64,000 nt of DNA, taken from the NCBI GenBank assembly GCA_049594615.1, contig JBMYJR010000006.1, forward strand, positions 1 to 64,000, given 5' to 3'. Position 1 is the first letter of the stretch, and every line of letters begins with the position of its first letter. The position numbers and the translations under genes are program-made. This DNA is from CAXPZW01 sp049594615. GTDB taxonomy: Bacteria; Bacteroidota; Bacteroidia; Flavobacteriales_D; Sanyastnellaceae. Shown in pieces: positions 36,110 through 45,776 of the stretch. The notes below the pieces were generated by a model. It was not told the DNA's origin, made no database searches, and saw only the letters and a list, made by a program, of their open reading frames with translations.

Positions 36110-37150
36110 TCAGTCCTTTTTGCTGGAGGCGTAGATCTCCCACTTGTCCAACACCGCTTGCATGTCTGCAGGAATCGGTGAGGCAAACTCCATGAATTCC
36201 CCGGTGGCCGGGTGGGTAAAGCCCAAGCTCTTCGCATGCAGCGCTTGACGCGGCAGCAAGCGAAAGCAATTCTCGATGAACTGCTTGTACTTGGTGAACG
36301 TGGTGCCTTTCAGGATGCGATCACCGCCGTACTCTGGATCGTTGAACAACGGGTGGCCGATGTGCTTCATGTGCACACGAATTTGGTGCGTGCGGCCGGT
36401 CTCCAACTTGCACTCCACCAAGGTCACGTAGCCAAAGCGGCGCAGCACCTTGTAATGGGTCACGGCGTGCTTGCCGTAGCTTTCGTCCTCGAACACGGTC
36501 ATCACTTTGCGGTTCTGCAACGAGCGGCCAATGTGACCGGTGACTGTTCCGTCCTCGTCCACATCTCCCCACACCAAGGCCACATAGCGGCGTTGCGTGG
36601 TGCGATCAAAGAACTGTTTGGCCAAGTGCATGAGCGCAGGCTCGGTTTTGGCGATGATCATGACTCCCGTGGTGTTCTTGTCCAACCGGTGCACCAATCC
36701 GGGGCGTGGCAGGTCGTGCTGGCCCAAATCAGGCAAGTGGCCAAAATGATGCATGAGGGCGTTCACCAAAGTGCCGGTGTAGTTGCCGTAACCGGGGTGC
36801 ACCACCATGTTGGAAGGCTTCTCTACCACACACACCGTGTCGTCTTCGTAGTGGATCTCGATGGGAATGTCTTCGGGCAAGAGTTCGATCTCACGCACGG
36901 GGTACGGGAGCTCGATGGTGATGACTTCACCGGGCTTGACCTTGTAGTTGGCCTTGACCGATTCGCCGTCCACACGGATGTAGCCGTTGGTGGCCGCCTC
37001 CTGAAGCTTGTTGCGCGAAGTGTTGGGGATGCGGTCCACCAAAAACTTGTCGATGCGCAGCAGAGCTTGGCCGGGGTCCACCTCAATGCGGTGGTGCTCA
37101 AAGCGGTCGTCCTCTTCGGGCAGTTGGTCTGGTTCGGGATGTGCGCTCAC
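36110..37150 (-). CDS. RluD-family 23S rRNA pseudouridine synthase
   Basis: 346 residues. An S4-like RNA-binding domain (RIDKFLVDRIPNTSRNKLQEAATNGYIRVDG, ~32-62) is followed by the RluA-type catalytic domain with HRLDKNTTG at 154-162 (catalytic Asp157), RRYVALVWG and LETGRTHQIRVH. It isomerises uridines in large-subunit rRNA. The exact target (RluD-like positions are likely) is inference. It is the third gene in a minus-strand series after the PASTA protein and a type-A cargo gene, 3 bp beyond the cargo stop. Confidence 0.93.
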   Translation of the reverse strand: MSAHPEPDQLPEEDDRFEHHRIEVDPGQALLRIDKFLVDRIPNTSRNKLQEAATNGYIRVDGESVKANYKVKPGEVITIELPYPVREIELLPEDIPIEIHYEDDTVCVVEKPSNMVVHPGYGNYTGTLVNALMHHFGHLPDLGQHDLPRPGLVHRLDKNTTGVMIIAKTEPALMHLAKQFFDRTTQRRYVALVWGDVDEDGTVTGHIGRSLQNRKVMTVFEDESYGKHAVTHYKVLRRFGYVTLVECKLETGRTHQIRVHMKHIGHPLFNDPEYGGDRILKGTTFTKYKQFIENCFRLLPRQALHAKSLGFTHPATGEFMEFASPIPADMQAVLDKWEIYASSKKD

Positions 37151-37153
37151 GGC

Positions 37154-39112
37154 TTAGGGCTTGATGACCGTTTCCCGGGCCATGACGCGGCCGTTGAGGT
37201 CGGTGACCGTCACGATGTAAGCGCCCGGGGCGAGTAACGTGGTGTCAAAAGTGGACTTGCCACGCTCGGCTGCCAACGCTGCCACTTCCTGGCCGGTGAG
37301 GTTGTGGATACGCACGTCGTAGTTGTCGAGGTACAGGCCCGGATCAAAAGTCAATACATCCGCAACCGGGTTGGGGTACAACAGCACAGGCGCCGCCGCT
37401 TGCTCATCGATGGTGTTCCAAATCACCCCGCTCTTGCCCGAACGGAATACCGGACGGATCATGAGCGATCCCGAAATGCCCGACTGGATCCAATCGGTGC
37501 CGTCGGCCACCTGGAAGTACAACTGCTCGGGGTTTTTGTTGAGTCCGCTCTTGTCGTTGGCGATGTTCAGTGGCACGTTGCTCAGTTTGCTGAAGCCCAC
37601 GTAAAGGGCGCCTTCGCTTACCGGGACGGGCTCTTCGTATTCGTAGTAGCTCATGGCGTTGTGGCCTGTAGGCACATACTGCGGGGATTGGAAGGTGAAG
37701 TTGCCGGCAATCTCGTCTCCGGGAATGCCGCCGCCGTCGGTCCAAGCGCGCAGGATGAAGTTCTCTTCAAAGGAGAAGTCGGCATAAGGCAGGAAATGGA
37801 TAAACAGGCCCAAGAGTTCGTCGTCCTTTTGGATCTGGTAGCGCATGGCGAGTTTGGCGCCAATATTACCCGCGGGGTTCACCACGTAGGCACGTTCGGC
37901 TGTGCCGTCGTCGTAGGCGTAGTAGTTCGTGAAGTTCTGGACGAAGCTGGCCGTGTCGTTCTGCGGGGTTTGGTCGGTAGCATCGTGGAAATAATCCACG
38001 CGGAAGATCGCGCAGGTGTCTGCCTCCTCGGGTTGGTTGGTGGCGTACACAAAGTCGTTGCTGGTGCTTACTTGCCCGCCGATGCCTTGGACAGACATTT
38101 CAGTGCGGATGATGGAGAAACCGTTGCCCGATGTATTTGCAAATTCATTGGGAAAGGACCACTCCTGGTCGGGGCCGGTCACATTGTAGCCGGTCACAAA
38201 GTTGACCGTGGGGCCGAGGTTTTGTTGGTAGGTCAGCACCGTATCTGGGTCCATGAAGAACTCGGGATTCTCCTTGAAGTGGTCCCACGGCATAGCGGTG
38301 TAGTCACGCAGCAGCGTCACGCCCGGATACATGAAGGTCAGCTCCTGCAAGGGGTCCTCTTCAGGGTTGACATTTTGGCGCACCTCGACGTAGTCGATGT
38401 TCCACATGTCAAACGCACCCGAAAGTGTCCCTTCGCTGCGGAAGCGGAACTGGAAACCGTCGGTGAACATGGTGTTGCCAAACTCGGTATCGCCCACGTT
38501 GATGTATGCGCGCTCAAAGGCCGAGGGTGCGTCTTGTCCGTCTTGGCTCCACACCTCGATCCAGGCGCCGTCTCCACCCACGTCGGCAAAGAGTTCCACC
38601 ACCAGACGGTCGTTGTTGTCCGGGGTGTTGCCCCAACCGCCACCTTGGTAAAAGAACGAGAGGTAAATGTTGTCGGCCACCGTAAAACCGGTAATATCAA
38701 TCGGCAGAGAAGTCAGCGTGTCGGCCGCACCAAAGGTATTTTCTGCAGACCAGTCCCAAGGGTAGCCATCGGCCATGAGTCCATCCAAGGTCGCCACACC
38801 AATGGTGGGCGGCTGGACGCCAAATCCATTGTTGATGAAGGCGTGGTTGTCACACCAGCGCAGCCATTCGGCGGGCACATCGGGATCTGAAGTGGGTTGC
38901 GAGAAACGCGAGAAGTCGTCGAAGAACGGCAGCTCCAGGACCACATCGGTGGTGCGCTGGGTTTGCTGAGCGGAAATGGGTTGAGCGCGCTTGTGCACCA
39001 ACTCCGGATTCCAAGGAAGTGGGGCTTCAGCTTCGCCTTGCGCAAACAAAATGGGCGCACAAAAGCAGGCACCAAGTCCAAGCAGTAGGCCGTTAATCAA
39101 AGAGGTTTTCAT
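37154..39112 (-). CDS. Secreted protein with type-A type IX sorting domain
   Basis: About 652 residues from the ATG at 39112 (an ATG at 39121 adds three residues). The signal peptide ends around FAQGEAEA. The body contains jelly-roll-like beta domains (WLRWCDNHAFINNGFGVQPPTIGVATLDG ... FQFRFRSEGTLSGAFDMWNIDYVEV) typical of Bacteroidota surface proteins. The last ~75 residues are the type-A sorting tail: LYPNPVADVLTF, VRIHNLTGQEV, APGAYIVTVTDLNGRV. The start lies inside the last codons of the PASTA gene, so the two are probably co-translated. The binding target or activity is not recognisable. Confidence 0.87.
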   Translation of the reverse strand: MKTSLINGLLLGLGACFCAPILFAQGEAEAPLPWNPELVHKRAQPISAQQTQRTTDVVLELPFFDDFSRFSQPTSDPDVPAEWLRWCDNHAFINNGFGVQPPTIGVATLDGLMADGYPWDWSAENTFGAADTLTSLPIDITGFTVADNIYLSFFYQGGGWGNTPDNNDRLVVELFADVGGDGAWIEVWSQDGQDAPSAFERAYINVGDTEFGNTMFTDGFQFRFRSEGTLSGAFDMWNIDYVEVRQNVNPEEDPLQELTFMYPGVTLLRDYTAMPWDHFKENPEFFMDPDTVLTYQQNLGPTVNFVTGYNVTGPDQEWSFPNEFANTSGNGFSIIRTEMSVQGIGGQVSTSNDFVYATNQPEEADTCAIFRVDYFHDATDQTPQNDTASFVQNFTNYYAYDDGTAERAYVVNPAGNIGAKLAMRYQIQKDDELLGLFIHFLPYADFSFEENFILRAWTDGGGIPGDEIAGNFTFQSPQYVPTGHNAMSYYEYEEPVPVSEGALYVGFSKLSNVPLNIANDKSGLNKNPEQLYFQVADGTDWIQSGISGSLMIRPVFRSGKSGVIWNTIDEQAAAPVLLYPNPVADVLTFDPGLYLDNYDVRIHNLTGQEVAALAAERGKSTFDTTLLAPGAYIVTVTDLNGRVMARETVIKP

Positions 39113-39917
39113 CGGGATCATAGTCGGTCGAGTCGGACGCAGCCGTGGTGGGCAGCGGTCGGTTGGTCAGCCACAGGTTCACTTCGGAACCTACACGCAC
39201 CAAGGTGCCGCGTTCTGACAAAGGGCGTTGTTCGTATACCCAGCAAAGGGCGGTGTCTTCTGCAGTAAGCAGGTCGGAATCAAAAGCCGCAAAACCCACG
39301 GTGAGGCCTGCAAAGTGGAGGACTTTACGCGCACTGTCCAAGCGCATGCCGTAGACGTGAGGCACGGGGATTTTTTCATCGCGGCGTTCGCCAACGTAAA
39401 CCACCACTTTTTCGTCGCGGCGGATCTCGTCTTTGGGGCCCAGTGGTTTGCCATTGTGTTCCACGCGGATGACGCAGTCATACAACAGCTCGTGGGGCTC
39501 GTATTTGATGGTGTAGTCCAGGCCTTTGTTTTCCAAGCGGATGACCGCCACGTTCTTGCGCTCACCTTCTTCTACACCCAACTTCACAAAGCTCGGACGA
39601 TAGCGGTAGGCGGTCAGGTATACGGGGCGGCCGCGTTTGACCTCTTCGCCGAAGGCAGGGCTTTGCTCGCATACGTGGCCCGGAGCGGCTGATGCACTCC
39701 ACAACGAATCCACCAGCATGGCCTCCAAGTCCAGCTCTTCCAATTGGGCGGTGGCTTGGGCCAAGGACATCTCAGAGACGTTGGGCACGGTGATGTAATC
39801 GCCGTGATCGGTGTAGCTGTTGAGGTACCATTTGAGTCCAAAAAAGCCCACAACGGCCAGCACAGCTGCAATCAAGAGCTGGCGGAGAAAGGTTTTGCTG
39901 AACAAAAATCGAATCAT
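39093..39917 (-). CDS. Membrane-anchored PASTA-domain protein
   Basis: 274 residues from the ATG at 39917. One N-terminal transmembrane helix (FLRQLLIAAVLAVVGFFGLKW) is followed by three PASTA-like domains in the periplasm. The first has VPNVSEMSLAQATAQLEELDL, and the last has VPHVYGMRLDSARKVLHFAGLTVG. No kinase domain is present, unlike the Ser/Thr kinases that usually carry PASTA repeats. A TATCTTTG -7 box lies 21 bases upstream. It leads the series PASTA, type-A cargo, pseudouridine synthase. A cell-wall or surface-sensing role is inferred only from the domain. Confidence 0.88.
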   Translation of the reverse strand: MIRFLFSKTFLRQLLIAAVLAVVGFFGLKWYLNSYTDHGDYITVPNVSEMSLAQATAQLEELDLEAMLVDSLWSASAAPGHVCEQSPAFGEEVKRGRPVYLTAYRYRPSFVKLGVEEGERKNVAVIRLENKGLDYTIKYEPHELLYDCVIRVEHNGKPLGPKDEIRRDEKVVVYVGERRDEKIPVPHVYGMRLDSARKVLHFAGLTVGFAAFDSDLLTAEDTALCWVYEQRPLSERGTLVRVGSEVNLWLTNRPLPTTAASDSTDYDPDENLFD

Positions 39918-39938
39918 TCCAGGCGCTGGTATAAGGGC

Positions 39939-39946
39939 CAAAGATA
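39939..39946 (-). promoter_or_regulatory. -7 box TATCTTTG for the PASTA operon
   Basis: Exact TAnnTTTG match on the minus strand, 21 bases before the start codon at 39917. It supports that start against a longer upstream frame. Confidence 0.55.
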
Positions 39947-40073
39947 CACAATTGGCCCTGCGGCCTTCTGCCCGGATAAACGGCAAAAGCCCGCAAATAT
40001 TGGGGCGTTGCACTGGATGTTTTTCGCGCTTCTAGCTCTCGAAAAGCGGACGCCGCACGCCCCTCCTATTCGT

Positions 40074-40099
40074 GTATAAACGCGTATACCCGTTTATAC
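40074..40099. promoter_or_regulatory. Perfect 9-bp inverted repeat GTATAAACG-N8-CGTTTATAC
   Basis: Arms at 40074-40082 and 40091-40099 are exact reverse complements; the spacer itself contains GTATAC. It stands 58 bp upstream of the ATG at 40158, in an operator-like position. Confidence 0.45.
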
Positions 40100-40157
40100 C
40101 CGCTTCCCTCCCGACTTCAGCAGGACAGCCAAGCCACCTTGGCACAAAACCGCTGAA

Positions 40158-43100
40158 ATGAAAACCCTCCGCCTCTTATGCGCAGTTTTGCTGTGTACCC
40201 GTTGCCTCGCGCAATCCCCTTGTTCCCCTTTGACCTACCCAGACCTGCCCCCTTGGGACATCGCCAACCCTACTGCTCCCTGGGATTTGGACACCACATA
40301 CGCCGGCGAAACAGTCTCGGTCCGCGCCTATTTGAAGTACCGCTGCAATCCGGCCGGCGATTCCCTGCGTAAACCGTTCGTGTTCGTGGAAGGCATAGAC
40401 TTCAATTTGGACGCTGAACCACTCAGGTGTGGGGACTTTGGGTGGGAAGCGTTCATTGGAACCAGCCCGGACTACCCCATGCTCTATAACATGCCCACCT
40501 TGGTCAACGCCTTACGCGACGAGGGCTACGACATCATTCTCGTAGACTTTGCCGACGGCGCCGCTGACCTCCGCGCAAACGCCGAAGCGCTGCAAGCCGT
40601 GCTGGTGCGCATCCGTCAGTGGACCGCAGGTGATCAGCCCCTGGTATTGGCTGGAGCGAGCATGGGCGGACAAATCACCCGATACACCTTGGCTACCATG
40701 GAAGAAGCAGGCCTACCGCACTGCTGCCGTTTGTGGATCTCCTTGGATGCGCCTCACACCGGTGCCAACATCCCGTTGGGCCTGCAACACTGCCTCGACT
40801 TTCTGGCCGAACCGGTCCTGAACCTGGACAACGCCCAACAAAAACTAACACAAACCCTGCATCGACCAGCCGCCAGACAATTGCTGCGTGACCAACTGCC
40901 TGGCGCTGCATCGCTCTATACTTCCTTTTATGAGGAAATGGAAGCCCTGGGGTATCCCCAATCCATGCGCAAGGTGGGCGTGGCCAACGGCGCTATGGAT
41001 GCTACACCGGTTGCGATTGCTCCAGGCAGCAGTCTGTTTGACTATGAAATCACCTTCCCCATCACCGAAGAGACCGTCATGCATCTGCAGGCCTTCGCAG
41101 CGCCGGGCAATGCCGGCCAAGTGTTTGACGGCACGGCTCCTATTTCCTTTGTACCCGTGTACGACGCCAATCCGTGCACGTGGCTGCCCGAATCGGTGGT
41201 GACCGATGCGCAAAGTATGCCCGCAGGCAGTCTGGCTTTGGACCACGCTCCTGGCGGGCGGCGCAATACCATCACCGAACTGGTGTTAGAAATCAACGCG
41301 GGCATCGCCTCCTCGGGCTGTGCTACGGACACGATCGCCAACTTTCAATCGGTACACAGTTTCATCCCTACAGCCTCTGCACTTGGGGTGGACGATGCCT
41401 ACCTGTTTTCACCGCTTGGTCAAGCGCTGGCCAACGATCCCGGTCTTTCTCCTTTTGACGTCACGCACGGTCCAATGGGCAGCAACGAATGGCACAGCGA
41501 GGTGTCCAGTGCTACCGCACAACTGCTCATACGTGAAGTGCTGGCCGGTGAAAATCCGCTGCCTGCGCTGTTTGACCAAGGGCTGTTCACCTTCCGTGAC
41601 TCTGCGAGCTACTTGGTGTACGATGTCGAGGTCACCGGCACCGCTCAACTGCACGTCCACGGGGGCGAAGCTCCGCATTGGGGCACCTCGCCTTCTGGAA
41701 CCACCACTCCACTAGGAGGCCACTTCAACCTTATGACCAACCCCTGTGGCAGCCATCTGGAGGTCCATGACGGAGGCCAATTGCTCCTCGGGCACGCAGC
41801 ATCTGGATCCACCGCAAACCTCCACTTGCGCGATGGGTCGCTACTGGAACTCGGACCTCAAGGCTTGCTGGAAATACGGCCCGGCAGTCAATTGGTGGTC
41901 GAATCTGGCGCCACGCTGCGCTTGGAAGGCGGCATGTGCCGGGTTTTGCCTGGCGCAGAAATCCACATACACCCCGGAGCACGCTTGGAAATCGAAGGCG
42001 GCCAGCTGCAACTGGAAGGGCCCGAAGGTGGGTTGTTTTTGGGCGGAACTTGTTTGCTTGCCACAGGCACCACATTTGCTCCCTTGTTTCAAGACCAACT
42101 GGCGCCCATCCATATCACCCACCCGGTTGAGCTCGAGGTGCTCGGTGAAACTGGTCTCCTGCTGGAAGGGGCTCATCCGCAGAACACAGCATTGACCATC
42201 CAAACAGGCGCTTCGCTCACCCTGCCTTCCGGGCTTACTCATTTTCGCATGCAGGATGCAAAAGTCACGCTGGACACTGGCGCACTGCTGGTGATAGCCT
42301 GCCACGCGCATCATCGCAATGCCACGGTCTCCTGCCCCACCCAGGATTGTGCGGGATTGACCCTCCTGAAAGACGCTTACATCCAAGATTGCCTTTGGGA
42401 AGAGCTCCCCACCAATGCGCTGCTCACCAGTGGACTCCTGCGCATGCTGGACTGCACAGTCAGCGGCGAGTCCGGACACCTTTTTGTCAAGGGGCGCACC
42501 TATGACATCGAAGACACAGACTTTTCGGGATCGCAAGGGATCAGCTCCCAAGCCCTTGAGTTTGATGCCCGTTTGCGGGTGTGCACGTTTTTGGGTACCG
42601 GTGTGATCGGCAATGCAGAAGCGGTCAGTGACCATTCCGAACAGGCTTTGTTTGTGCAAGGGTGCCACTTTGACGATTGCATCGTGGGCCTAGCCAAACA
42701 CGACGGAGAATTGCATGTGCAATGCTCCACCTTCGGTGGGAACGACTCGGGAATGGTGCTTACAGGAGATGCCCAAGCGTATTTGGACCCTCTGCACGGC
42801 GGAGGCTACAATCACTTTCACCACAACACCACTGCACTGGAGATCTCGGGCGCACCGCTGCCCATCCTTGCTGACGGCTACAACCGTTGGGAACAAGAAA
42901 CCCACGGACACCTCATCACAGGATGGACGCCCGGTTCGTGCGACGGCATCTGTAGCGCCTTGGTTCCTGCAACCCACAACACGTGGTCGGAAACTTGGGA
43001 ATCGGCAGAAGCCGGTCCATCCGGTCCAGCACCACTCCCCGAAAAATTCAACGTTTGGCGCACAGACTCCGAATATGGATGTGCAGGAAACCCCTTCGGA

Positions 43101-43439
43101 CTGGGATGCGAGCTGATTTTTGGCGACCAAGGACCTGTGTCAGCCACCGCATGCCTCAACTGGGTGCCCAAGCCCGGACTGAATCGCAACAGTGCGTCTG
43201 CGAACGTTCACATTGCACCCAACCCCAGCGCCGGACAAGCAGTGCTGATCAACACGGGAACTGTTGCGGTTAAAATCCTGGCAGTGCGATCCGTTTCTGG
43301 TCAGGCTTGTGCCGCTGTGCAAAGCACACTAGATGCGGGCATGCGCTTGTCACTCCCCCAGTTGAAACCAGGCGTCTATTTCGTGGAAGTGTTGTCCGGA
43401 GGATCGCTCGCCTATGTGTGTTGGGTTGTGGCGCCCTGA
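40158..43439 (+). CDS. Secreted alpha/beta-hydrolase plus beta-helix protein with type-A type IX sorting tail
   Basis: 1093 residues. Signal peptide 1-19 (ends RCLAQ). Residues ~60-430 look like an alpha/beta hydrolase: FVFVEGIDFN, then IILVDFADG and the nucleophile elbow GASMGG with Ser168. Residues ~480-1000 are rungs of a right-handed beta-helix (LHLRDGSLLELGPQGLLEIRPG and similar). The tail (~1015-1093) has IAPNPSAGQAVLI and LKPGVYFVEVLSGG, a type-A sorting domain. A secreted lipase/esterase mounted on a beta-helix is inferred; the acid and His of the triad were not pinned down. It converges on purL with a 1-bp gap. Confidence 0.85.
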   Translation: MKTLRLLCAVLLCTRCLAQSPCSPLTYPDLPPWDIANPTAPWDLDTTYAGETVSVRAYLKYRCNPAGDSLRKPFVFVEGIDFNLDAEPLRCGDFGWEAFIGTSPDYPMLYNMPTLVNALRDEGYDIILVDFADGAADLRANAEALQAVLVRIRQWTAGDQPLVLAGASMGGQITRYTLATMEEAGLPHCCRLWISLDAPHTGANIPLGLQHCLDFLAEPVLNLDNAQQKLTQTLHRPAARQLLRDQLPGAASLYTSFYEEMEALGYPQSMRKVGVANGAMDATPVAIAPGSSLFDYEITFPITEETVMHLQAFAAPGNAGQVFDGTAPISFVPVYDANPCTWLPESVVTDAQSMPAGSLALDHAPGGRRNTITELVLEINAGIASSGCATDTIANFQSVHSFIPTASALGVDDAYLFSPLGQALANDPGLSPFDVTHGPMGSNEWHSEVSSATAQLLIREVLAGENPLPALFDQGLFTFRDSASYLVYDVEVTGTAQLHVHGGEAPHWGTSPSGTTTPLGGHFNLMTNPCGSHLEVHDGGQLLLGHAASGSTANLHLRDGSLLELGPQGLLEIRPGSQLVVESGATLRLEGGMCRVLPGAEIHIHPGARLEIEGGQLQLEGPEGGLFLGGTCLLATGTTFAPLFQDQLAPIHITHPVELEVLGETGLLLEGAHPQNTALTIQTGASLTLPSGLTHFRMQDAKVTLDTGALLVIACHAHHRNATVSCPTQDCAGLTLLKDAYIQDCLWEELPTNALLTSGLLRMLDCTVSGESGHLFVKGRTYDIEDTDFSGSQGISSQALEFDARLRVCTFLGTGVIGNAEAVSDHSEQALFVQGCHFDDCIVGLAKHDGELHVQCSTFGGNDSGMVLTGDAQAYLDPLHGGGYNHFHHNTTALEISGAPLPILADGYNRWEQETHGHLITGWTPGSCDGICSALVPATHNTWSETWESAEAGPSGPAPLPEKFNVWRTDSEYGCAGNPFGLGCELIFGDQGPVSATACLNWVPKPGLNRNSASANVHIAPNPSAGQAVLINTGTVAVKILAVRSVSGQACAAVQSTLDAGMRLSLPQLKPGVYFVEVLSGGSLAYVCWVVAP

Positions 43440-43440
43440 A

Positions 43441-45684
43441 TCAGGACGACATGGCCTTGTGCAACACGTTGTCGTAGATGTCTTGGAAGTCGGTAATAAA
43501 GCCAAAGTGCTGGCCATCCACCACGCACTTGCCGCGGGTCACGTGACCGAGCAACATCATGTTGACCCCAGCATCACCGACGGCGTCGATGAATTCGTCT
43601 TCGTAGTCTTCCACCACCGACACAATCACGCGGCTTTGGCTCTCACCAAACAAGAAGGCATCCAGGCGAATTTCCGAGTCGGTCACCACGTCAAAGCCCA
43701 TACCGCTTGGCATACCCATCTCACAAAGCGAAACAAACAAGCCTCCGTCGGCCACGTCGTGCACAGCGTTCACGTAGTTCTGACGGATCAGAGTTTTGAC
43801 GCACTCCTGCAGCTTGTGCTCCTCGTCGAGGTCAAAGTGTGGCGCAGGGCTCAAGGTCACACCATGAATGGCGCTCAAGTACTCCGAAGAGTTGATGTCT
43901 TCCTTGGGGTCACCCAACAGGAAGATCAAATCACCCTTGTACTTGAAGTTGAGCGAGGTGTGCAGCGACTTGTCCTTCAACAGGCCAAGCATGCCAATGG
44001 TTGGAGTTGGGAAAACCGGTTTGGCGGTGCCGTCAGGGTCCACAGTTTGGTTGTAGAAGCTCACGTTACCACCGGTCACCGGGGTTTCAAACTTCTCGCA
44101 AGCCGCGCTCATGCCCTTGATGGCGCCCACAAACTGCCAGTATACCTCTGGGTTGTATGGGTTCCCGAAGTTCAGGCAGTTGGTAATCGCCGAAGGCTCG
44201 CCGCCAGAACACACGATGTTTCGTGCAGCCTCTGCCACCGCAATGGCAGTGCCTTTTTCAGGGTCGTTGTTCACATAACGTGCGTTGCAGTCTACGGTCA
44301 GTGCCAAGGCCTTGTTGGTGCCTTTGATGTTGACCACCGCAGCGTCGCTCGGTTTGTTGGAGGTCATGGTGGCGGTGCCTACCATGCTGTCGTATTGTTC
44401 CCATACCCAGCGCTTGGAAGCGATGTTGGGTTGGGCCATCAGCTTGCGCGCGGTCACCACGATGTCCTCGGGCTCCGGGATTTGGCTGATGTCGAATTTT
44501 TGTGCTTCGGCGTAGTATGCCGGCTCTTTGTATTCGCGCTCGTACACCGGAGCACCTCCGCCGAGTACCAACGAATCGGCAGGCACATCGCCCACCAGCT
44601 CGCCATGCATGAAGTAGCGTACTTGGCCGCCTTCGGTCACCACGCCGATTTCAACCGCGTGCAGGTCCCACTTCTCGAAGATGTCGAGTACGGTCTGTTC
44701 CTGGCCCTTGTGCACCACCACAAGCATGCGTTCTTGGCTTTCGCTCAGCAGGATTTCAAACGGCTGCATGTCGTCCTGACGCAAGGGTACCCGGTCCAAG
44801 TGGATGTCCATACCCACCTCCCCTGCGGCACTCATCTCGCAGCTAGAGCAGGTGATGCCCGCAGCGCCCATGTCTTGCATGCCCACCACACAGTCAGTTT
44901 CAGCGAGTTCCATGGTGGCCTCCAGCAGGAGCTTTTCTTGGAAGGGATCGCCTACCTGCACCGATGGCAGATCATCTGCCGAATCCTCGGTGATGTCTTT
45001 GGACGCGAATGAGGCGCCTTGGATCCCATCCTTACCCGTACTAGAACCAACAATAAACACCGGGTTGCCCGGACCTTTTGAGGTGGCCGAAATGATGCGG
45101 TCGGTGTCAATGATACCCGCAGACATGGCGTTCACCAGCGGGTTGACTTGGTAGCTGGGGTCAAAGAAGACCTCGCCACCCACCACTGGGATGCCGAATG
45201 CGTTGCCGTAATCACCGATGCCTTTGACCACACCTTCGAGCAGCCACTTGGTACGCTTGTTCTCCAAACTGCCAAAACGCAGCGAATTGAGTTGCGCTAC
45301 CGGTCGGGCGCCCATGGTGAAGATGTCGCGGTTAATGCCGCCCACTCCGGTTGCCGCGCCTTGGTATGGCTCAATGGCAGAGGGGTGGTTGTGTGATTCG
45401 ATCTTGAACGCGCAGCCGAGGCCGTCGCCAATGTCTACCAGACCGGCGTTCTCTTCGCCTGCCTCAACCAGCATGTGCGGGCCTTTCTTGGGCAGGGTTT
45501 TGAGCCATTTGATGGAGTTCTTGTACGAACAGTGCTCACTCCACATCACGGAGTACACGCACATTTCGGTGAACGTCGGGGTGCGGCCGAGGATTTTTTT
45601 GATCGCGTCAAACTCTTCGGGACGCAGGCCCATTTCTTGGGCTTGTTCGAGGGTGGCATCGGGGCCTTGAACCTTGCTGCTCAT
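43441..45684 (-). CDS. purL: Phosphoribosylformylglycinamidine synthase subunit PurL
   Basis: 747 residues, the length of the small PurL that works with PurS and PurQ. Hallmarks: MCVYSVMWSEHCSYKNS, AFKIESHNHPSAIEPYQGAATGVGGI, MGARPVAQLNSLRFG, and the second-half NCLNFGNPYNPEVYWQ, LSPAPHFDLDEE and VHDVADGGLFVSLCEM. It converts FGAR to FGAM in purine synthesis. The ATG at 45684 is chosen because family homology begins there; the longer frame continues into non-coding upstream DNA. No other pur genes are nearby. A TAACTTTG -7 box lies 30 bases upstream. Confidence 0.96.
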   Translation of the reverse strand: MSSKVQGPDATLEQAQEMGLRPEEFDAIKKILGRTPTFTEMCVYSVMWSEHCSYKNSIKWLKTLPKKGPHMLVEAGEENAGLVDIGDGLGCAFKIESHNHPSAIEPYQGAATGVGGINRDIFTMGARPVAQLNSLRFGSLENKRTKWLLEGVVKGIGDYGNAFGIPVVGGEVFFDPSYQVNPLVNAMSAGIIDTDRIISATSKGPGNPVFIVGSSTGKDGIQGASFASKDITEDSADDLPSVQVGDPFQEKLLLEATMELAETDCVVGMQDMGAAGITCSSCEMSAAGEVGMDIHLDRVPLRQDDMQPFEILLSESQERMLVVVHKGQEQTVLDIFEKWDLHAVEIGVVTEGGQVRYFMHGELVGDVPADSLVLGGGAPVYEREYKEPAYYAEAQKFDISQIPEPEDIVVTARKLMAQPNIASKRWVWEQYDSMVGTATMTSNKPSDAAVVNIKGTNKALALTVDCNARYVNNDPEKGTAIAVAEAARNIVCSGGEPSAITNCLNFGNPYNPEVYWQFVGAIKGMSAACEKFETPVTGGNVSFYNQTVDPDGTAKPVFPTPTIGMLGLLKDKSLHTSLNFKYKGDLIFLLGDPKEDINSSEYLSAIHGVTLSPAPHFDLDEEHKLQECVKTLIRQNYVNAVHDVADGGLFVSLCEMGMPSGMGFDVVTDSEIRLDAFLFGESQSRVIVSVVEDYEDEFIDAVGDAGVNMMLLGHVTRGKCVVDGQHFGFITDFQDIYDNVLHKAMSS

Positions 45685-45714
45685 GCAGGGGTAGAATTGG
45701 AGGTGAATGCGGCG

Positions 45715-45741
45715 CAAAGTTACCAATTCCCCTTGGTCAAA
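45715..45741 (-). promoter_or_regulatory. purL promoter: TTTG-N15-TAACTTTG
   Basis: On the minus strand TTTG (45738-45741) precedes an exact TAnnTTTG box (45715-45722) with a slightly short 15-base spacer. The leader is about 25 bases. Confidence 0.5.
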
Positions 45742-45776
45742 CCCGCGCTTTGGGGGCGCACTGTGAAGAAGTTTCG

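Noticed and set aside
43414..45012. A 532-codon open frame on the plus strand opposite purL
   Set aside because: It is antisense to a clearly conserved enzyme gene, with a biased His/Val/Gln-rich composition; typical high-GC shadow frame.
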